A stretch of 64,000 nt of DNA. It comes from CAUZIR01 sp965250195 (GTDB lineage: Bacteria > Chloroflexota > Dehalococcoidia > Lucifugimonadales > UBA2962). The notes under the pieces were generated by a model. It ran no database searches and was not told the origin of the DNA. It was given only the letters and a program-made list of their open reading frames with translations. Numbering within the stretch: the stretch's first letter is position 1; each line of letters begins with the position of its first letter. Position numbers and translations under genes: made by a program. Location: positions 1,860,001 through 1,924,000 of the forward strand of contig OZ252295.1 of NCBI GenBank assembly GCA_965250195.1, given 5' to 3'. Below are positions 27,238-35,886 of the stretch, one piece after another.

Positions 27238-27738
27238 ATGACCAGACGAAAAAACGCGGTCGTACTGCTGCCCGGCCAGGGCCGTGCGGCGTGGATAGGT
27301 GAGGCCCGATTCACCGTCAAGGCCGAGGCCGACGCCACCGAAAACCTCTACACCATGGCCGAATTTACTGAACCTCCTGGGGACGGGCCGCCGCTGCACA
27401 GCCACGCGGGCGAAGAGGAGGGCTTCTACGTGGTGGACGGCGAAGTAGTGCTGCAGGTAGGCGACCAGACGCTGCTGGCCACGAAGGGGGCTTTTGTATT
27501 GGTCCCCAGGGACGTCGCCCACACCTACCGGGTCGTCGGCGACAGGCCCGCCACGCTGCTCATCATCATCTCGCCGCCCGGTTTCGAGCGCATGTTCTTC
27601 GACGCCGGAGTACCCGCCGACGGCCCCGGCCTGCCGCCAGGCCGTGTCAGAGTGCTGGGCGACGCCGAGTTGAAGGCGCTGGACATAAAGTACGATCGCA
27701 CTATCCTTGGCCCGGCCCTGGGGCCAGACCGGCCATGA
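27238..27738 (+). CDS. Cupin-domain protein
   Basis: 166 residues. One cupin with motif 1 PLHSHAGEEEGFYVVDGE (HxH, Glu and a later His metal set) and motif 2 GAFVLVPRDVAHTYRVVG. It is likely a metal-binding dioxygenase-like or regulatory protein of unknown substrate. It is preceded by CTGGAGGGG. Its stop overlaps the start of the following flavin oxidoreductase (ATGA), so the two are made together and may act on the same compound. Confidence 0.85.
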   Translation: MTRRKNAVVLLPGQGRAAWIGEARFTVKAEADATENLYTMAEFTEPPGDGPPLHSHAGEEEGFYVVDGEVVLQVGDQTLLATKGAFVLVPRDVAHTYRVVGDRPATLLIIISPPGFERMFFDAGVPADGPGLPPGRVRVLGDAELKALDIKYDRTILGPALGPDRP

Positions 27739-28589
27739 AAATAGGCGTAGGTCTGCCCGCCACCATCCCGGGCGCATTCGGACCCGACATCGTCGAGTGG
27801 GCCATTCGGGCAGACGCCGGGCCGTTCTCGTCGCTTGGGGTAGTGGATAGATTGGTCTACCCAAACCACGACCCCCTCGTAGCTCTCGCCGCGGCGGCGG
27901 CGGTGACGGAGCGCGTGCGCCTCATGACCACCGTGCTGCTCACCCCGCTGCGCAACGAAATGGTGCTCGCTCAGACCGCCGCGACAATCCAATCCATCTC
28001 CCAGGGGCGCTTCTCTCTCGGGCTTGGCATCGGTTGGCGGAAAGACGACCTCGACGCTGCCGGGGTGCCGTTCGAGGGGCGAGGCACCCGCTTCGAGGGC
28101 CAGCTCGCCACCATGCGCGCCATCTGGGCGGGCCAACCGATTCCCACCGGCGACTTCAAAATCGGCCCGCCCATTGCCGAGCCGCCCGAAGTGCTCATGG
28201 GCGCCATGCTCGACGGCCCGCTACGGCGAGTCGGTCGGCTGGCCGACGCGTATCTAGCGGCGCCCGACCCGGTAGAAGAGATCGTGCGCAAATATGGGAT
28301 CGTCTGCGATGCGTGGGAGCGGGCCGGTAAGCCTGGCAAGCCCCGCATGGTCGGTGGCCTGTACTACGTCCTCGGCGACATCGAGAAGGGCTACGGCTAC
28401 ATGCGCGACTACTACGACTTCGCCGGAAGCGAGTTGGCCGAAGAGTGGGTGCGGGACCTCGTCACCAGTCCCCAGCAGGTACGCGACGCCATGGCCGACT
28501 ACGAGTCCATAGGAATGGACGAAATGCTGTTCCACCCCTGCGTCGCCAACCTCGACGAACTATCCCGCCTCGCCGACGTGGTCGGGTAG
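27735..28589 (+). CDS. LLM-class (luciferase-like) flavin-dependent oxidoreductase
   Basis: 284 residues of the bacterial-luciferase TIM barrel: MKIGVGLPATIPG start, TERVRLMTTVLLTPLRN, and ISQGRFSLGLGIGWRKDD, the usual flavin-phosphate and substrate region. Members oxidise or oxygenate substrates with FMNH2 or F420. Which cofactor is used cannot be told. It is translationally coupled to the cupin. Gene families of this type are strongly expanded in SAR202 genomes, which fits the suggested origin. Confidence 0.85.
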   Translation: MKIGVGLPATIPGAFGPDIVEWAIRADAGPFSSLGVVDRLVYPNHDPLVALAAAAAVTERVRLMTTVLLTPLRNEMVLAQTAATIQSISQGRFSLGLGIGWRKDDLDAAGVPFEGRGTRFEGQLATMRAIWAGQPIPTGDFKIGPPIAEPPEVLMGAMLDGPLRRVGRLADAYLAAPDPVEEIVRKYGIVCDAWERAGKPGKPRMVGGLYYVLGDIEKGYGYMRDYYDFAGSELAEEWVRDLVTSPQQVRDAMADYESIGMDEMLFHPCVANLDELSRLADVVG

Positions 28590-28594
28590 GGCCG

Positions 28595-29479
28595 CTAAAC
28601 TCCTCGCCAGTAGCGTTTGCCCTTGCCCCGGGCCACGTGCCCGAAGCCGGGCGCGGGGAAGTGGCCTATCGCCGTCATCAGGCCTTCGCGTTCCAGCCAC
28701 TCGACCGTCTCAGCGCGCGTCTTGACGGCCAGTTTCGGGTGCACGTCGGCGGCCATAATCCGCTCCGGCACCGCTACCTGCACCGGCAGGTGAATCGCGT
28801 CTCCCGCTATGAACAGGCGCTCGCCGCCAGACGCGACCATGAGCGATTGGTGACCTGGCGTATGCCCCGGCGTATCGACCGTCACGATGTGGTCCGTCAG
28901 CGATCGCTCGCCGTTGACCGTCTCCACCTCGACCGCTGCCTTAATGTCCTCGGCGTAGGGCAGCGACATGGCGAGAATGTCGGCGGCGTCCTGCGAGTAG
29001 TCGTGCGCATGTGGTCCGGTCGCGGGCCGGGTCGGGTCCCAAACTGCGTCCCAGTCCGTCTTCGGGATCAGGTACCTCGCGTTCGGAAACGTAGCCGTCG
29101 GCACCCCTCCCTTCCTGGTCACATGCCAGCCGATGTGGTCGAAGTGCATGTGAGTCGCGAAGACGATGTCGATTTCGTCCGGCCCGTAGCCGCACTGGTC
29201 GCGCATCGTCGGCACCAGCGAGCCGCTCAGATCCTCGAACGGCGGCGGCCCCACCGGCCCCGCGCCCGTGTCCACCAGCATCTTGTAGTCATCAGCAACA
29301 ACCAGATACGAGCCCATATTGAATGGCTCGCGGTGCTCCCCATGCTCGTCCACGAACTCGGCGTGGTCCGCCCACTCGTCAGGGCGGTAGCCGGGGATGA
29401 ACGTGGCCAGGTCCACGTCCCAGGTTGTGTCCGTCAGCGCGATAATCCGCAGATCGCCGACCGTAATACTCTCACCCAA
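28595..29479 (-). CDS. MBL-fold metallo-hydrolase (copy A of three)
   Basis: About 294 residues. The two-metal motif is THMHFDHIGWH, with the later His in DTPGHTPGHQ and Asp in IAGDAIHLP. AHL lactonases and related ester/lactone hydrolases have this layout. The TTG start (GESITVGDLRI) matches the MAGESI starts of its paralogues and follows AAGGGAGAG. The frame extends further upstream, but that part is not conserved. It is third of the tandem array in transcription order. Confidence 0.85.
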   Translation of the reverse strand: MGESITVGDLRIIALTDTTWDVDLATFIPGYRPDEWADHAEFVDEHGEHREPFNMGSYLVVADDYKMLVDTGAGPVGPPPFEDLSGSLVPTMRDQCGYGPDEIDIVFATHMHFDHIGWHVTRKGGVPTATFPNARYLIPKTDWDAVWDPTRPATGPHAHDYSQDAADILAMSLPYAEDIKAAVEVETVNGERSLTDHIVTVDTPGHTPGHQSLMVASGGERLFIAGDAIHLPVQVAVPERIMAADVHPKLAVKTRAETVEWLEREGLMTAIGHFPAPGFGHVARGKGKRYWRGV

Positions 29480-29540
29480 AATAACTCTCCCTTGTTGTTC
29501 CGGGCCGTTTTGCCCCGCGCTCGTACAGTGCGGCGCTTGC

Positions 29541-30449
29541 TTAACCCAGCGCCCGCCAGTAGCGCCTGCCCTCGCCCCGGACAATGTGCCCGAACCCCGG
29601 CGCCGGAAAGTGCCCGACGGCGGCCATAAGGCCCTCGCTCTCCAGCCACTGCACCGTCTCGGTTCTGGTCCTAGCACCGAGCTTCGGATGCACATCGGCG
29701 CTCATCACCCGCTCCGGCACATCCACTTGCAGCGGCAGATGAATGGCATCGCCCATCAAAAACACCCGCTCGTCACCGGAGCTAATCAGAAGGCTCTGGT
29801 GACCGGGCGTATGCCCCGGCGTGTCCACCGTCACGATATTGTCCGTAAGCGACTGGTCGCCCGTAATCGTCTGCACATCCACCACGGCCTGGAGGTCGTC
29901 CGTCACCCGGCGCGACAGGGCGAAAACATCGTCGGCGTACTGGGAGAAGTCGTGTCCGTGCGGCCCATTCTTCGGGGCCTCGGGGTCCAGGATGTACTCC
30001 CAGTCCGTAGCCGGCACCACGTACTTCGCGTTCGGAAACGACGCCACCGGGTCGCCGTCCGGCCCACCGGACTGTTTGGGTCGGGTCACGTGCCAGCCAA
30101 TGTGGTCGAAGTGCATGTGGGTGGCAAAGACAATGTCTATCTCTTCCGGCCCATACCCGCACTGATCACGCAATGTCGGCACGAGATTGCCCGTCAGAAC
30201 GGGGTAGGGCGAAAACGGCACCGGACCGACCCCGGTGTCCACCAAAACCCGGTGGTCGTCCGACACGATGAGGAATGAGCCGTGATTGACCGTGTCCCTC
30301 AGGTTCCCGTGCTCGTCGATCCACTCGGAAAAGCCCTCCCAGTCCTCCGGTCCCTGCTCCGGGAACATCTCCTCCATGTCCTCGGTGCTGGCTGCGTCCG
30401 TCAGCGCGATTATCTTGATATCACCGACAGTAATGCTCTCGCCCGCCAT
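29541..30449 (-). CDS. MBL-fold metallo-hydrolase (copy B of three)
   Basis: 302 residues, with THMHFDHIGWHVTRP, the PGHTPGHQSLLISSG block and FLMGDAIHLPLQV. All expected metal ligands are present. It differs from the other copies mainly in the first 100 residues and in an insertion (KQSGGPDGDPV) after the metal motif. The intergenic DNA on both sides resembles that around the other copies (GTTCCGGGC, GCTTAACC), so the duplications included the spacer. Confidence 0.87.
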   Translation of the reverse strand: MAGESITVGDIKIIALTDAASTEDMEEMFPEQGPEDWEGFSEWIDEHGNLRDTVNHGSFLIVSDDHRVLVDTGVGPVPFSPYPVLTGNLVPTLRDQCGYGPEEIDIVFATHMHFDHIGWHVTRPKQSGGPDGDPVASFPNAKYVVPATDWEYILDPEAPKNGPHGHDFSQYADDVFALSRRVTDDLQAVVDVQTITGDQSLTDNIVTVDTPGHTPGHQSLLISSGDERVFLMGDAIHLPLQVDVPERVMSADVHPKLGARTRTETVQWLESEGLMAAVGHFPAPGFGHIVRGEGRRYWRALG

Positions 30450-30510
30450 CTGAACTCTCCCTTTTTGTTCCGGGCTGTTCAGCCCGGTGCCCGTACATTA
30501 AGGTGCCTGC

Positions 30511-31410
30511 TTAACCAAGCGCCTGCCAGTAGCGCCTGCCCTCGCCCCGGACGATATGCCCGAACCCCGGTGCGGGGAAGTGCCCGACGGCGGCCATAAG
30601 GCCCTCGCGCTCCAGCCATTCCATCGTCTCGGTCCTGGTCCGGGCGCCCAAGTCCGGGTGCACATCCGCGCCGACGATGCGCTCCGGCACGTCCACCTGC
30701 ACCGGCATGTGGATGGCGTCGCCGACTATAAATACACGTTCATCGCCTGCACTGACTAGCAGGCTCTGGTGCCCTGGCGTATGCCCCGGCGTGTCCACTG
30801 TGCGGACCGCGTCCGTCAGCGAGTGGTCGCCCGGCACCGTCCGCACCTCCGTCACGGCCATCAGGTCGTCAGCGATTAAGCGCGAGAGCTGGAACACATC
30901 GGCCGCCGACTGCGAATAGTCATGTGCGTGCGGTCCCGCCATCGGCAGCCTCGGGTCCAGCAGCGCTTCCCAGTCCGTCGCCGGAACCACGTAGCTGGCG
31001 TTTGGAAACGCGGCCCGTGGGGCTCCGCCCGGCCCATCTGGCCGGGTTATATGCCAGCCCACGTGATCGAAGTGCATGTGCGTCGTAAAAACCATGTCGA
31101 TGTCTTCTGGACCGAAGCCGCACTGCTCGTGGAACGTCGGCAGCAGATTCCCCTTAACGTCCGGCCAGCGCTTCACCGGACCCGGCCCGACGCCCGTGTC
31201 GATAAGCAGCTTGTGGTCACCGGAGACGATCAGATAACAGCCAATATTCCCCGGCGCCCTATGGGCGCCATGCTCATCCACAAACTCCGGGTAATCCACC
31301 CAGTCCCCAGGCCCATGCCCCGGGAAATAGGTAGCCAGATTCGGATGATAAACCGCGTCCGAAAGGGCAACAATCTCCAAATCCCCCACCCGAATACTCT
31401 CGCCCGCCAT
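30511..31410 (-). CDS. MBL-fold metallo-hydrolase (copy C of three)
   Basis: 299 residues, first of the three in transcription order. It has THMHFDHVGWHITRP, TPGHTPGHQSLLVSAG and FIVGDAIHMP. It ends GRRYWQALG, as does copy B (RRYWRALG). A GGAGGAG site precedes the ATG. The substrate may be a lactone or ester; the nearby flavin oxidoreductases and acyl-CoA genes suggest catabolism of oxygenated organic compounds (inference). Confidence 0.87.
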   Translation of the reverse strand: MAGESIRVGDLEIVALSDAVYHPNLATYFPGHGPGDWVDYPEFVDEHGAHRAPGNIGCYLIVSGDHKLLIDTGVGPGPVKRWPDVKGNLLPTFHEQCGFGPEDIDMVFTTHMHFDHVGWHITRPDGPGGAPRAAFPNASYVVPATDWEALLDPRLPMAGPHAHDYSQSAADVFQLSRLIADDLMAVTEVRTVPGDHSLTDAVRTVDTPGHTPGHQSLLVSAGDERVFIVGDAIHMPVQVDVPERIVGADVHPDLGARTRTETMEWLEREGLMAAVGHFPAPGFGHIVRGEGRRYWQALG

Positions 31411-31462
31411 TGGTTAACTCCTCCTTCGCACGCTCATCTCACGGAGACAAGCATCAGGCCGC

Positions 31463-31732
31463 CTAATCGTCGTCTGTGCCCTTCGCCCTTTTGCGCAAGC
31501 CCTCGATGATCGCCAATGCGCCCACGAAAATCAGCAGCCAGGACCACAATTGGAAGGAGTCAGCGGTGATGATCCCCAACAGCCCCGCTACCACCGATGC
31601 AATGCCCGACAAGAGTGGCCAAAAGGCGCCGCCGCCTTTCTTCTTCTCCTGCTCCTCTGGGGCTCCCTTCACGTCGTGAGGAACTTTGGAATCAGGGGCG
31701 ATTGGTCCACCAGTCGCCCGCAGGCGTCGCAT
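31463..31732 (-). CDS. Small membrane protein, possibly frameshifted from a zinc-knuckle N-terminus
   Basis: This frame encodes a charged stretch (EEQEKKKGGG) and two hydrophobic helices (FWPLLSGIASVVAGLLGII and LWSWLLIFVGALAII) with a basic end. Just upstream, in another frame, an ATG at 31767 with a GGAGGGG site opens MESVVANLTYVKCDACGRLV, a CxxC zinc knuckle that stops after 32 residues at 31669. A one-base shift near 31690 would join them into a single protein of about 100 residues. The joined version is inference; the membrane part alone is clear. Confidence 0.5.
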   Translation of the reverse strand: MRRLRATGGPIAPDSKVPHDVKGAPEEQEKKKGGGAFWPLLSGIASVVAGLLGIITADSFQLWSWLLIFVGALAIIEGLRKRAKGTDDD

Positions 31733-31787
31733 TTTACGTATGTCAGGTTCGCCACTACGCTCTCCATGCGCCCCCTCCGGACTGGCC

Positions 31788-32729
31788 CTACGCCTCCCAA
31801 AAAGCCGGGATCACCTCTTCCTGGAACGCAGCGATCGCCTCCCAGTCGAACGGCGCCCGTAGGGCGATGTTGATCCCCTGCGCTCCCGCTCCTGCGTACT
31901 CCCCGATGCGGTCGATCACCTGCGCAGCCGTGCCGAACAGCATCCCCGGCCCCTGCACGGCCGCCCGCTCGCCGAACGATTTTTCGAACGCCTTGCGTTT
32001 GCCGTCCGCGTCCGCGACCGAAGTCCCCATATAGAACCCCGCGTTCATCGTCCGTTCGATTGCGGCCGGGTCCCGGTCCTCGCTGTCGCACCACTCGTCC
32101 AGCACGCCGACCTTATGGCGGTAGGCATCCGGCGAAATGTACGGCACGTTCCACCCGTCGCCGTATTTCGCGGCCATGCGTAGCGTGCGCTTCTCCCCTC
32201 CGCCGCACACCCATATCGGCAGGCGGCCGTTAACCGGTTTCGGCTCGCACTTCGCGTCCGTGACGGTGAAGTGCTCGCCCGCAAACGTAGTTTCTGGCTG
32301 TGTCAGCATCCCGGTGACGATAGCCAGCGCCTCCTCCAGCATGTCCAGTCGAACCCCTGCGCGGGGGAAGGGGATGCCGTAGTCGCGGTACTCGTCTTCC
32401 AGCCAGCCCGCGCCCAGGCCCAGCTCGAAGCGCCCGCTCGAGATGTGGTCCACCGTGGCCGCCATATTCGCCAGCACGGCCGGGTGTCGATAGCCCACGC
32501 ACATCGCCAGCGCGCCCACCCGCACGTTGCGCGTCTCGGCCGCCAATGCGCCGAGAGCAGCGGCGGCCTCTAGATTCGTGCCCATCCGTTCGGGCGACGG
32601 GTCATCGTAAAAGTGATCCCAGACCGAGACCCAGCCAAAGCCGCCCGAATCCGCCACCTTCCACAGCCGCAGCAGGTCCGCATAAGAAACATTCTGCGGA
32701 CCTGCGTGTACTCCCAGCGTAAAGGCCAT
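31788..32729 (-). CDS. LLM-class flavin/F420-dependent oxidoreductase
   Basis: 313 residues. Luciferase-like barrel with WVSVWDHFYDDP, TRNVRVGALAMCVGYRHPAVLANMAATVD (cut across the conserved barrel strand) and SSGRFELGLGAGWLEDEY. The GVHAGPQN and DHF patterns resemble F420-dependent members. The last residues overlap nothing; the next gene upstream ends only 2 bp away, so it is cotranscribed with the thioesterase-like gene. Confidence 0.85.
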   Translation of the reverse strand: MAFTLGVHAGPQNVSYADLLRLWKVADSGGFGWVSVWDHFYDDPSPERMGTNLEAAAALGALAAETRNVRVGALAMCVGYRHPAVLANMAATVDHISSGRFELGLGAGWLEDEYRDYGIPFPRAGVRLDMLEEALAIVTGMLTQPETTFAGEHFTVTDAKCEPKPVNGRLPIWVCGGGEKRTLRMAAKYGDGWNVPYISPDAYRHKVGVLDEWCDSEDRDPAAIERTMNAGFYMGTSVADADGKRKAFEKSFGERAAVQGPGMLFGTAAQVIDRIGEYAGAGAQGINIALRAPFDWEAIAAFQEEVIPAFWEA

Positions 32730-32731
32730 GC

Positions 32732-33100
32732 CTACCCCGTCCGGATAGCTGCGCGCCGGTGATTGGCCACGCCGATAGTCTTGCCGTCCTCGACCGCCTC
32801 AATGTCGTAGGTGAACTTCTTGCCGTCCACCGTCGTCAGCTTCGCCGTCACACTCACCGTCGCCCCGACCGCCGTCGGCGCCAGGTGCCGCAGACCGTCC
32901 ACCGCGTAGCCCACGGACGCCATCTCCGGCGCCAGTTTTCCATCGGTCGCCGCAATGCACGTCAGCTCCATCAGGTTCAGCAGCCACGGCGTGGACAGCA
33001 CCTCGGCCCCGTCGGCGCCCGTCCTGTTCACCGTCATCTCTTTCGTTATCTCGTAGTCCACGCTGGCGGAGTAGCCCGCCTCAACGTCATCGAGCGCCAT
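32732..33100 (-). CDS. Hotdog-fold thioesterase (fluoroacetyl-CoA thioesterase-like)
   Basis: 122 residues of the FlK-like thioesterase family: a central block LLNLMELTCIAATDGKLAPEM with the catalytic-type Thr/Glu region, then SVGYAVDGLRHLAPTAVG and a hotdog beta-sheet (VTAKLTTVDGKKFTYDIEA). It probably hydrolyses a small acyl-CoA. It lies between an acyl-CoA ligase and a flavin oxidoreductase on the same strand, which suits a small acyl-CoA pathway. The ATG is preceded by AGGAG. Confidence 0.78.
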   Translation of the reverse strand: MALDDVEAGYSASVDYEITKEMTVNRTGADGAEVLSTPWLLNLMELTCIAATDGKLAPEMASVGYAVDGLRHLAPTAVGATVSVTAKLTTVDGKKFTYDIEAVEDGKTIGVANHRRAAIRTG

Positions 33101-33122
33101 TAGAAAAACTCCTCTTTATTGG

Positions 33123-33216
33123 TCGGGGCGGCTATCGCCCCTACGCTTGTTTTTGCCCGGTCGGGGCGGCCATCGTCGCTCTCATTTTGACGGGGCGGCC
33201 ATCGCCCCTATGCTTG
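33123..33216. repeat. Three tandem copies of a GC-rich 27-bp repeat
   Basis: TCGGGGCGGCTATCGCCCCT at 33123, a diverged copy at 33161 and ACGGGGCGGCCATCGCCCCT at 33190, each followed by a YGCTTG- or CATTTT-like end. Each intact unit can form a GGGGCG/CGCCCC hairpin. The last unit runs into the acyl-CoA ligase gene and supplies its stop codon and last two codons. Confidence 0.7.
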
Positions 33217-34794
33217 TCTGGCCAGCGCCGCCGCTCGTAATTCCACCTTGCGCACCTTGCCTATCGACGTTCTCGGGAACTCGTCCATGAACTCCACCGA
33301 GCCCGGCACGCGGAACTTCGACAGCCTGGACCGGCAGTGCTCGATGATCTCGTCGCTCGTGGCCCCGGTGCCGTCCGACAGCATGACAAACGCGATGATC
33401 GCCTCGTCGTACATCGCGTCCGGGACTCCCACAACTGCTGCGTCGGCAACTGACGGGTGCGACTTTATCACCGCCTCCACCTCGCCCGCCGATATGTTCT
33501 CGCCCGACCGCCGAATAAGGTCACCGGCCCTGTCCAGGAAGCGGAAATACCCGTCCTCGCCAACCACCACCACGTCCCCCGTCCACAGCCAGCCGTCCCG
33601 CAGCGCCTTGCGGGTGTTCTCCGGGTCGCGAAAATAGCCCTTCATAATCGTCACGCCGGGGATCCCCCGCACGATAAGCTGCCCGGCTTCTCCCTGGGGC
33701 ACGTCGTTGCCCGCATCGTCGACCACCCGGCACTCATAGCCCATCGCCGGCAGGCCGACAGAAAGATGGTCTCGCCTGGAGTCCAGCGGGTTGACCAGCG
33801 GTTGCCCCATCGTCTCTGTCATGCCGAAAATCTGTAGCATCGGCACCCCATAGCGGCGGTCCCATTCTTCGTAGAGTTCCGGCGTCAGGCTCTGGGCGAA
33901 AATGACCAGTCGCAGCCCGCTCTTGCCGTCGGTCGGATGGGGTGCCTGGGCCAGCACCATGCGCAGCGGCGTCGCCAGCGACGAGTGCACCGTCGCCCGG
34001 TGTTCGGCTGCTTGGCGCATCAGCCGCGACGCCGAGAAGCGGGCCATCACCGCGATACTCGCGCCCACCGTCAGCGCCGTCATAACCGAGTAGTACTGCG
34101 CATTGCCGTGGAACAGCGGCAACGTAATCAGCCACCGGTCGTCCGGCCGCAGCCCGACATTCTTTGACACCTGTTCCCCAAGAAAAACATAGTTCGCATG
34201 CGTCACCCGCACGCCTTTGGGCCGCGATGTCGTCCCCGACGTATAGAGGATCGCGGCATCGTCCAGCGGGTCCAGCGCCACTTCCGGCGAAGCAGTCGAT
34301 TGGCCGTCCACCAGCGCCTCGAAGCTCATCACCCCCGGCTCCGGTCGGTCACTCGCACACAGAATCACCTGGCGAACCGTCGGACACTGGCGGCGCATCG
34401 CCATCACGTTCTCGAGCAGGGCGGGGGTCGTCGCCGTCAGCACGGCCTCTGAGTGGCCGACCGGATAGGCCAGCTCGTCCGGCGGCGACAGCGGGTTCGT
34501 CGGCACCATCACAGCGCCGATGCGGGCGAGAGCGAACCAGAAAAACAGCAACTCCGGCCTGTTCGTCATGTGCACATTCACCCGGTCGCCCTTGCCCAGC
34601 CCAAGCTGCAACAGCCCTTTGGCGACCCGATTCACCGTCTCAGAAAACTTGCCGTACGTCCACGAGCTGCGCTTGCCGTCATCGTCCTCGAAGACGAGAA
34701 ACGTCTTGCGCCCGTCGGACAGTGCTCGGTGATCGAGCAGATCGGCGAGCGTACGCCGACCGACAATAGTGCGACCGGCCATAGACTGGTCCAA
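33208..34794 (-). CDS. AMP-dependent acyl-CoA synthetase/ligase
   Basis: 528 residues of the ANL superfamily: P-loop ILYTSGTTSRPKGVRVTH, the A5 region FGMTETMG, TGDVVVVGEDGYFRFLDRAGD and the C-terminal lysine motif around ISAGEVEAVIKSHP to RTSIGKVRKVELR (catalytic Lys). It activates a carboxylic acid as its CoA thioester. The substrate is not predictable; the downstream thioesterase and the hydroxyacyl-CoA dehydrogenase at 35.9 kb suggest a fatty or branched acid. TTG 34794 or the internal ATG five codons later are both possible starts. Confidence 0.88.
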   Translation of the reverse strand: MDQSMAGRTIVGRRTLADLLDHRALSDGRKTFLVFEDDDGKRSSWTYGKFSETVNRVAKGLLQLGLGKGDRVNVHMTNRPELLFFWFALARIGAVMVPTNPLSPPDELAYPVGHSEAVLTATTPALLENVMAMRRQCPTVRQVILCASDRPEPGVMSFEALVDGQSTASPEVALDPLDDAAILYTSGTTSRPKGVRVTHANYVFLGEQVSKNVGLRPDDRWLITLPLFHGNAQYYSVMTALTVGASIAVMARFSASRLMRQAAEHRATVHSSLATPLRMVLAQAPHPTDGKSGLRLVIFAQSLTPELYEEWDRRYGVPMLQIFGMTETMGQPLVNPLDSRRDHLSVGLPAMGYECRVVDDAGNDVPQGEAGQLIVRGIPGVTIMKGYFRDPENTRKALRDGWLWTGDVVVVGEDGYFRFLDRAGDLIRRSGENISAGEVEAVIKSHPSVADAAVVGVPDAMYDEAIIAFVMLSDGTGATSDEIIEHCRSRLSKFRVPGSVEFMDEFPRTSIGKVRKVELRAAALARQA

Positions 34795-34803
34795 GCGATC
34801 CCC

Positions 34804-35835
34804 CTAGCCGGCCAGCTCCTGGCGGACGATGCGGGTACCGGCGACCATGTTCTTCAGCTTCAGTGCGGTAATCCACCGGGGCATGGCGAAAAACCCGCAG
34901 TCCGGGTTGATCCAGAGCTTCTCGGCCGGCACAAATTCGAAGAAGCGTCGGATGCGTTCCGCCACGTCCTCGGGCGTCTCGACGTAGAACGACTTTACGT
35001 CAATCACCCCCGCGCCCAGTTCGCGGCTCTCGCCCACCTCGCGCCACAGGTCCGCATCGACCAGTTCACGGTTGGCGAATTCCAGCACAAGCTGGTCCGC
35101 CTTAACGTCATTGAGCGCGGGCCACATCCACGCGTACTCCCGCTTGCCCCTTGGTCGTGAGGCCAAATTGCCGAAACAGATATGCAGCGCCGTCTTCACC
35201 TCGATCGCCTCCATGCAGGCGTTGTACATCGAAACCCAATCGTTGAGCGCCCCCGGAACGATGGCGAACGACGGCTCGTCCAGCTGGATGAACGTCGCTC
35301 CGGCCGTAACAAGCCTCTTTAGCTCGGCGTTGATAATTGGCGCGAACTCGGACGCCAGTTCGACCCGGTCCTTATAGACATCCCCCGGCCGGATATGCAT
35401 CGAGAGCGTCAGCGGCCCCGGACACGTCGCCTTAAGAGGTACATCCGTGCGCGAGCTGGCGTAGACGAACTCCTCCACGATGCCTAGCCCGCCCGGCACC
35501 GTCACCGTCTCCACCGCCCTGAAGCGCTGGGGGCTGTCGTAGCCATACGGCCCGACCGTGCGCAGCGCCGGTTCCTCGACGATCCCCTCGATGTGCGAAT
35601 AGAAATTCTGCACAAACATCCATCGGCGCATCTCGCCGTCCGAGATCACGTCGATACCGGCGCGCGTCTGGTCCGCCATCGCCAGATCCACCGCGTCGTC
35701 ATAGGCCTCGCGCTCATCCGTGCGGCCGTACTCGCCCCGCTCGATATGCTCAATGGCCGTATAGAGCCACGACGGCAAGGCATGCGAGCCGACCACAGAG
35801 GTCGGCAAAATCGGCAAATTATCTTCGTTTTTCAC
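34804..35835 (-). CDS. Cobalamin-independent methionine synthase (MetE C-terminal)-like protein
   Basis: 343 residues of the UROD/MetE barrel. The zinc site is visible: H218 and C220 (ALHICFGN), E252 (LEFAN) and C313 (NPDCGFF). It opens PTSVVGSHALPSWL and carries ISDGEMRR, both typical. It lacks the N-terminal MetE domain, so it is one of the short relatives that transfer alkyl groups to thiols (for example epoxyalkane:CoM-transferase-like or short methionine synthases). Its stop lies 10 bp before the acyl-CoA ligase start, so it probably belongs to that transcript. Confidence 0.82.
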   Translation of the reverse strand: MKNEDNLPILPTSVVGSHALPSWLYTAIEHIERGEYGRTDEREAYDDAVDLAMADQTRAGIDVISDGEMRRWMFVQNFYSHIEGIVEEPALRTVGPYGYDSPQRFRAVETVTVPGGLGIVEEFVYASSRTDVPLKATCPGPLTLSMHIRPGDVYKDRVELASEFAPIINAELKRLVTAGATFIQLDEPSFAIVPGALNDWVSMYNACMEAIEVKTALHICFGNLASRPRGKREYAWMWPALNDVKADQLVLEFANRELVDADLWREVGESRELGAGVIDVKSFYVETPEDVAERIRRFFEFVPAEKLWINPDCGFFAMPRWITALKLKNMVAGTRIVRQELAG

Positions 35836-35886
35836 GGCGGCTATTGTCGCACGAACGTCCGACCGGCTAGGCCGGCGGTCGGCGTG

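Noticed and set aside
27187..28136. Minus-strand frames opposite the cupin and flavin oxidoreductase genes
   Set aside because: They are shadows of two well-supported, translationally coupled plus-strand genes.
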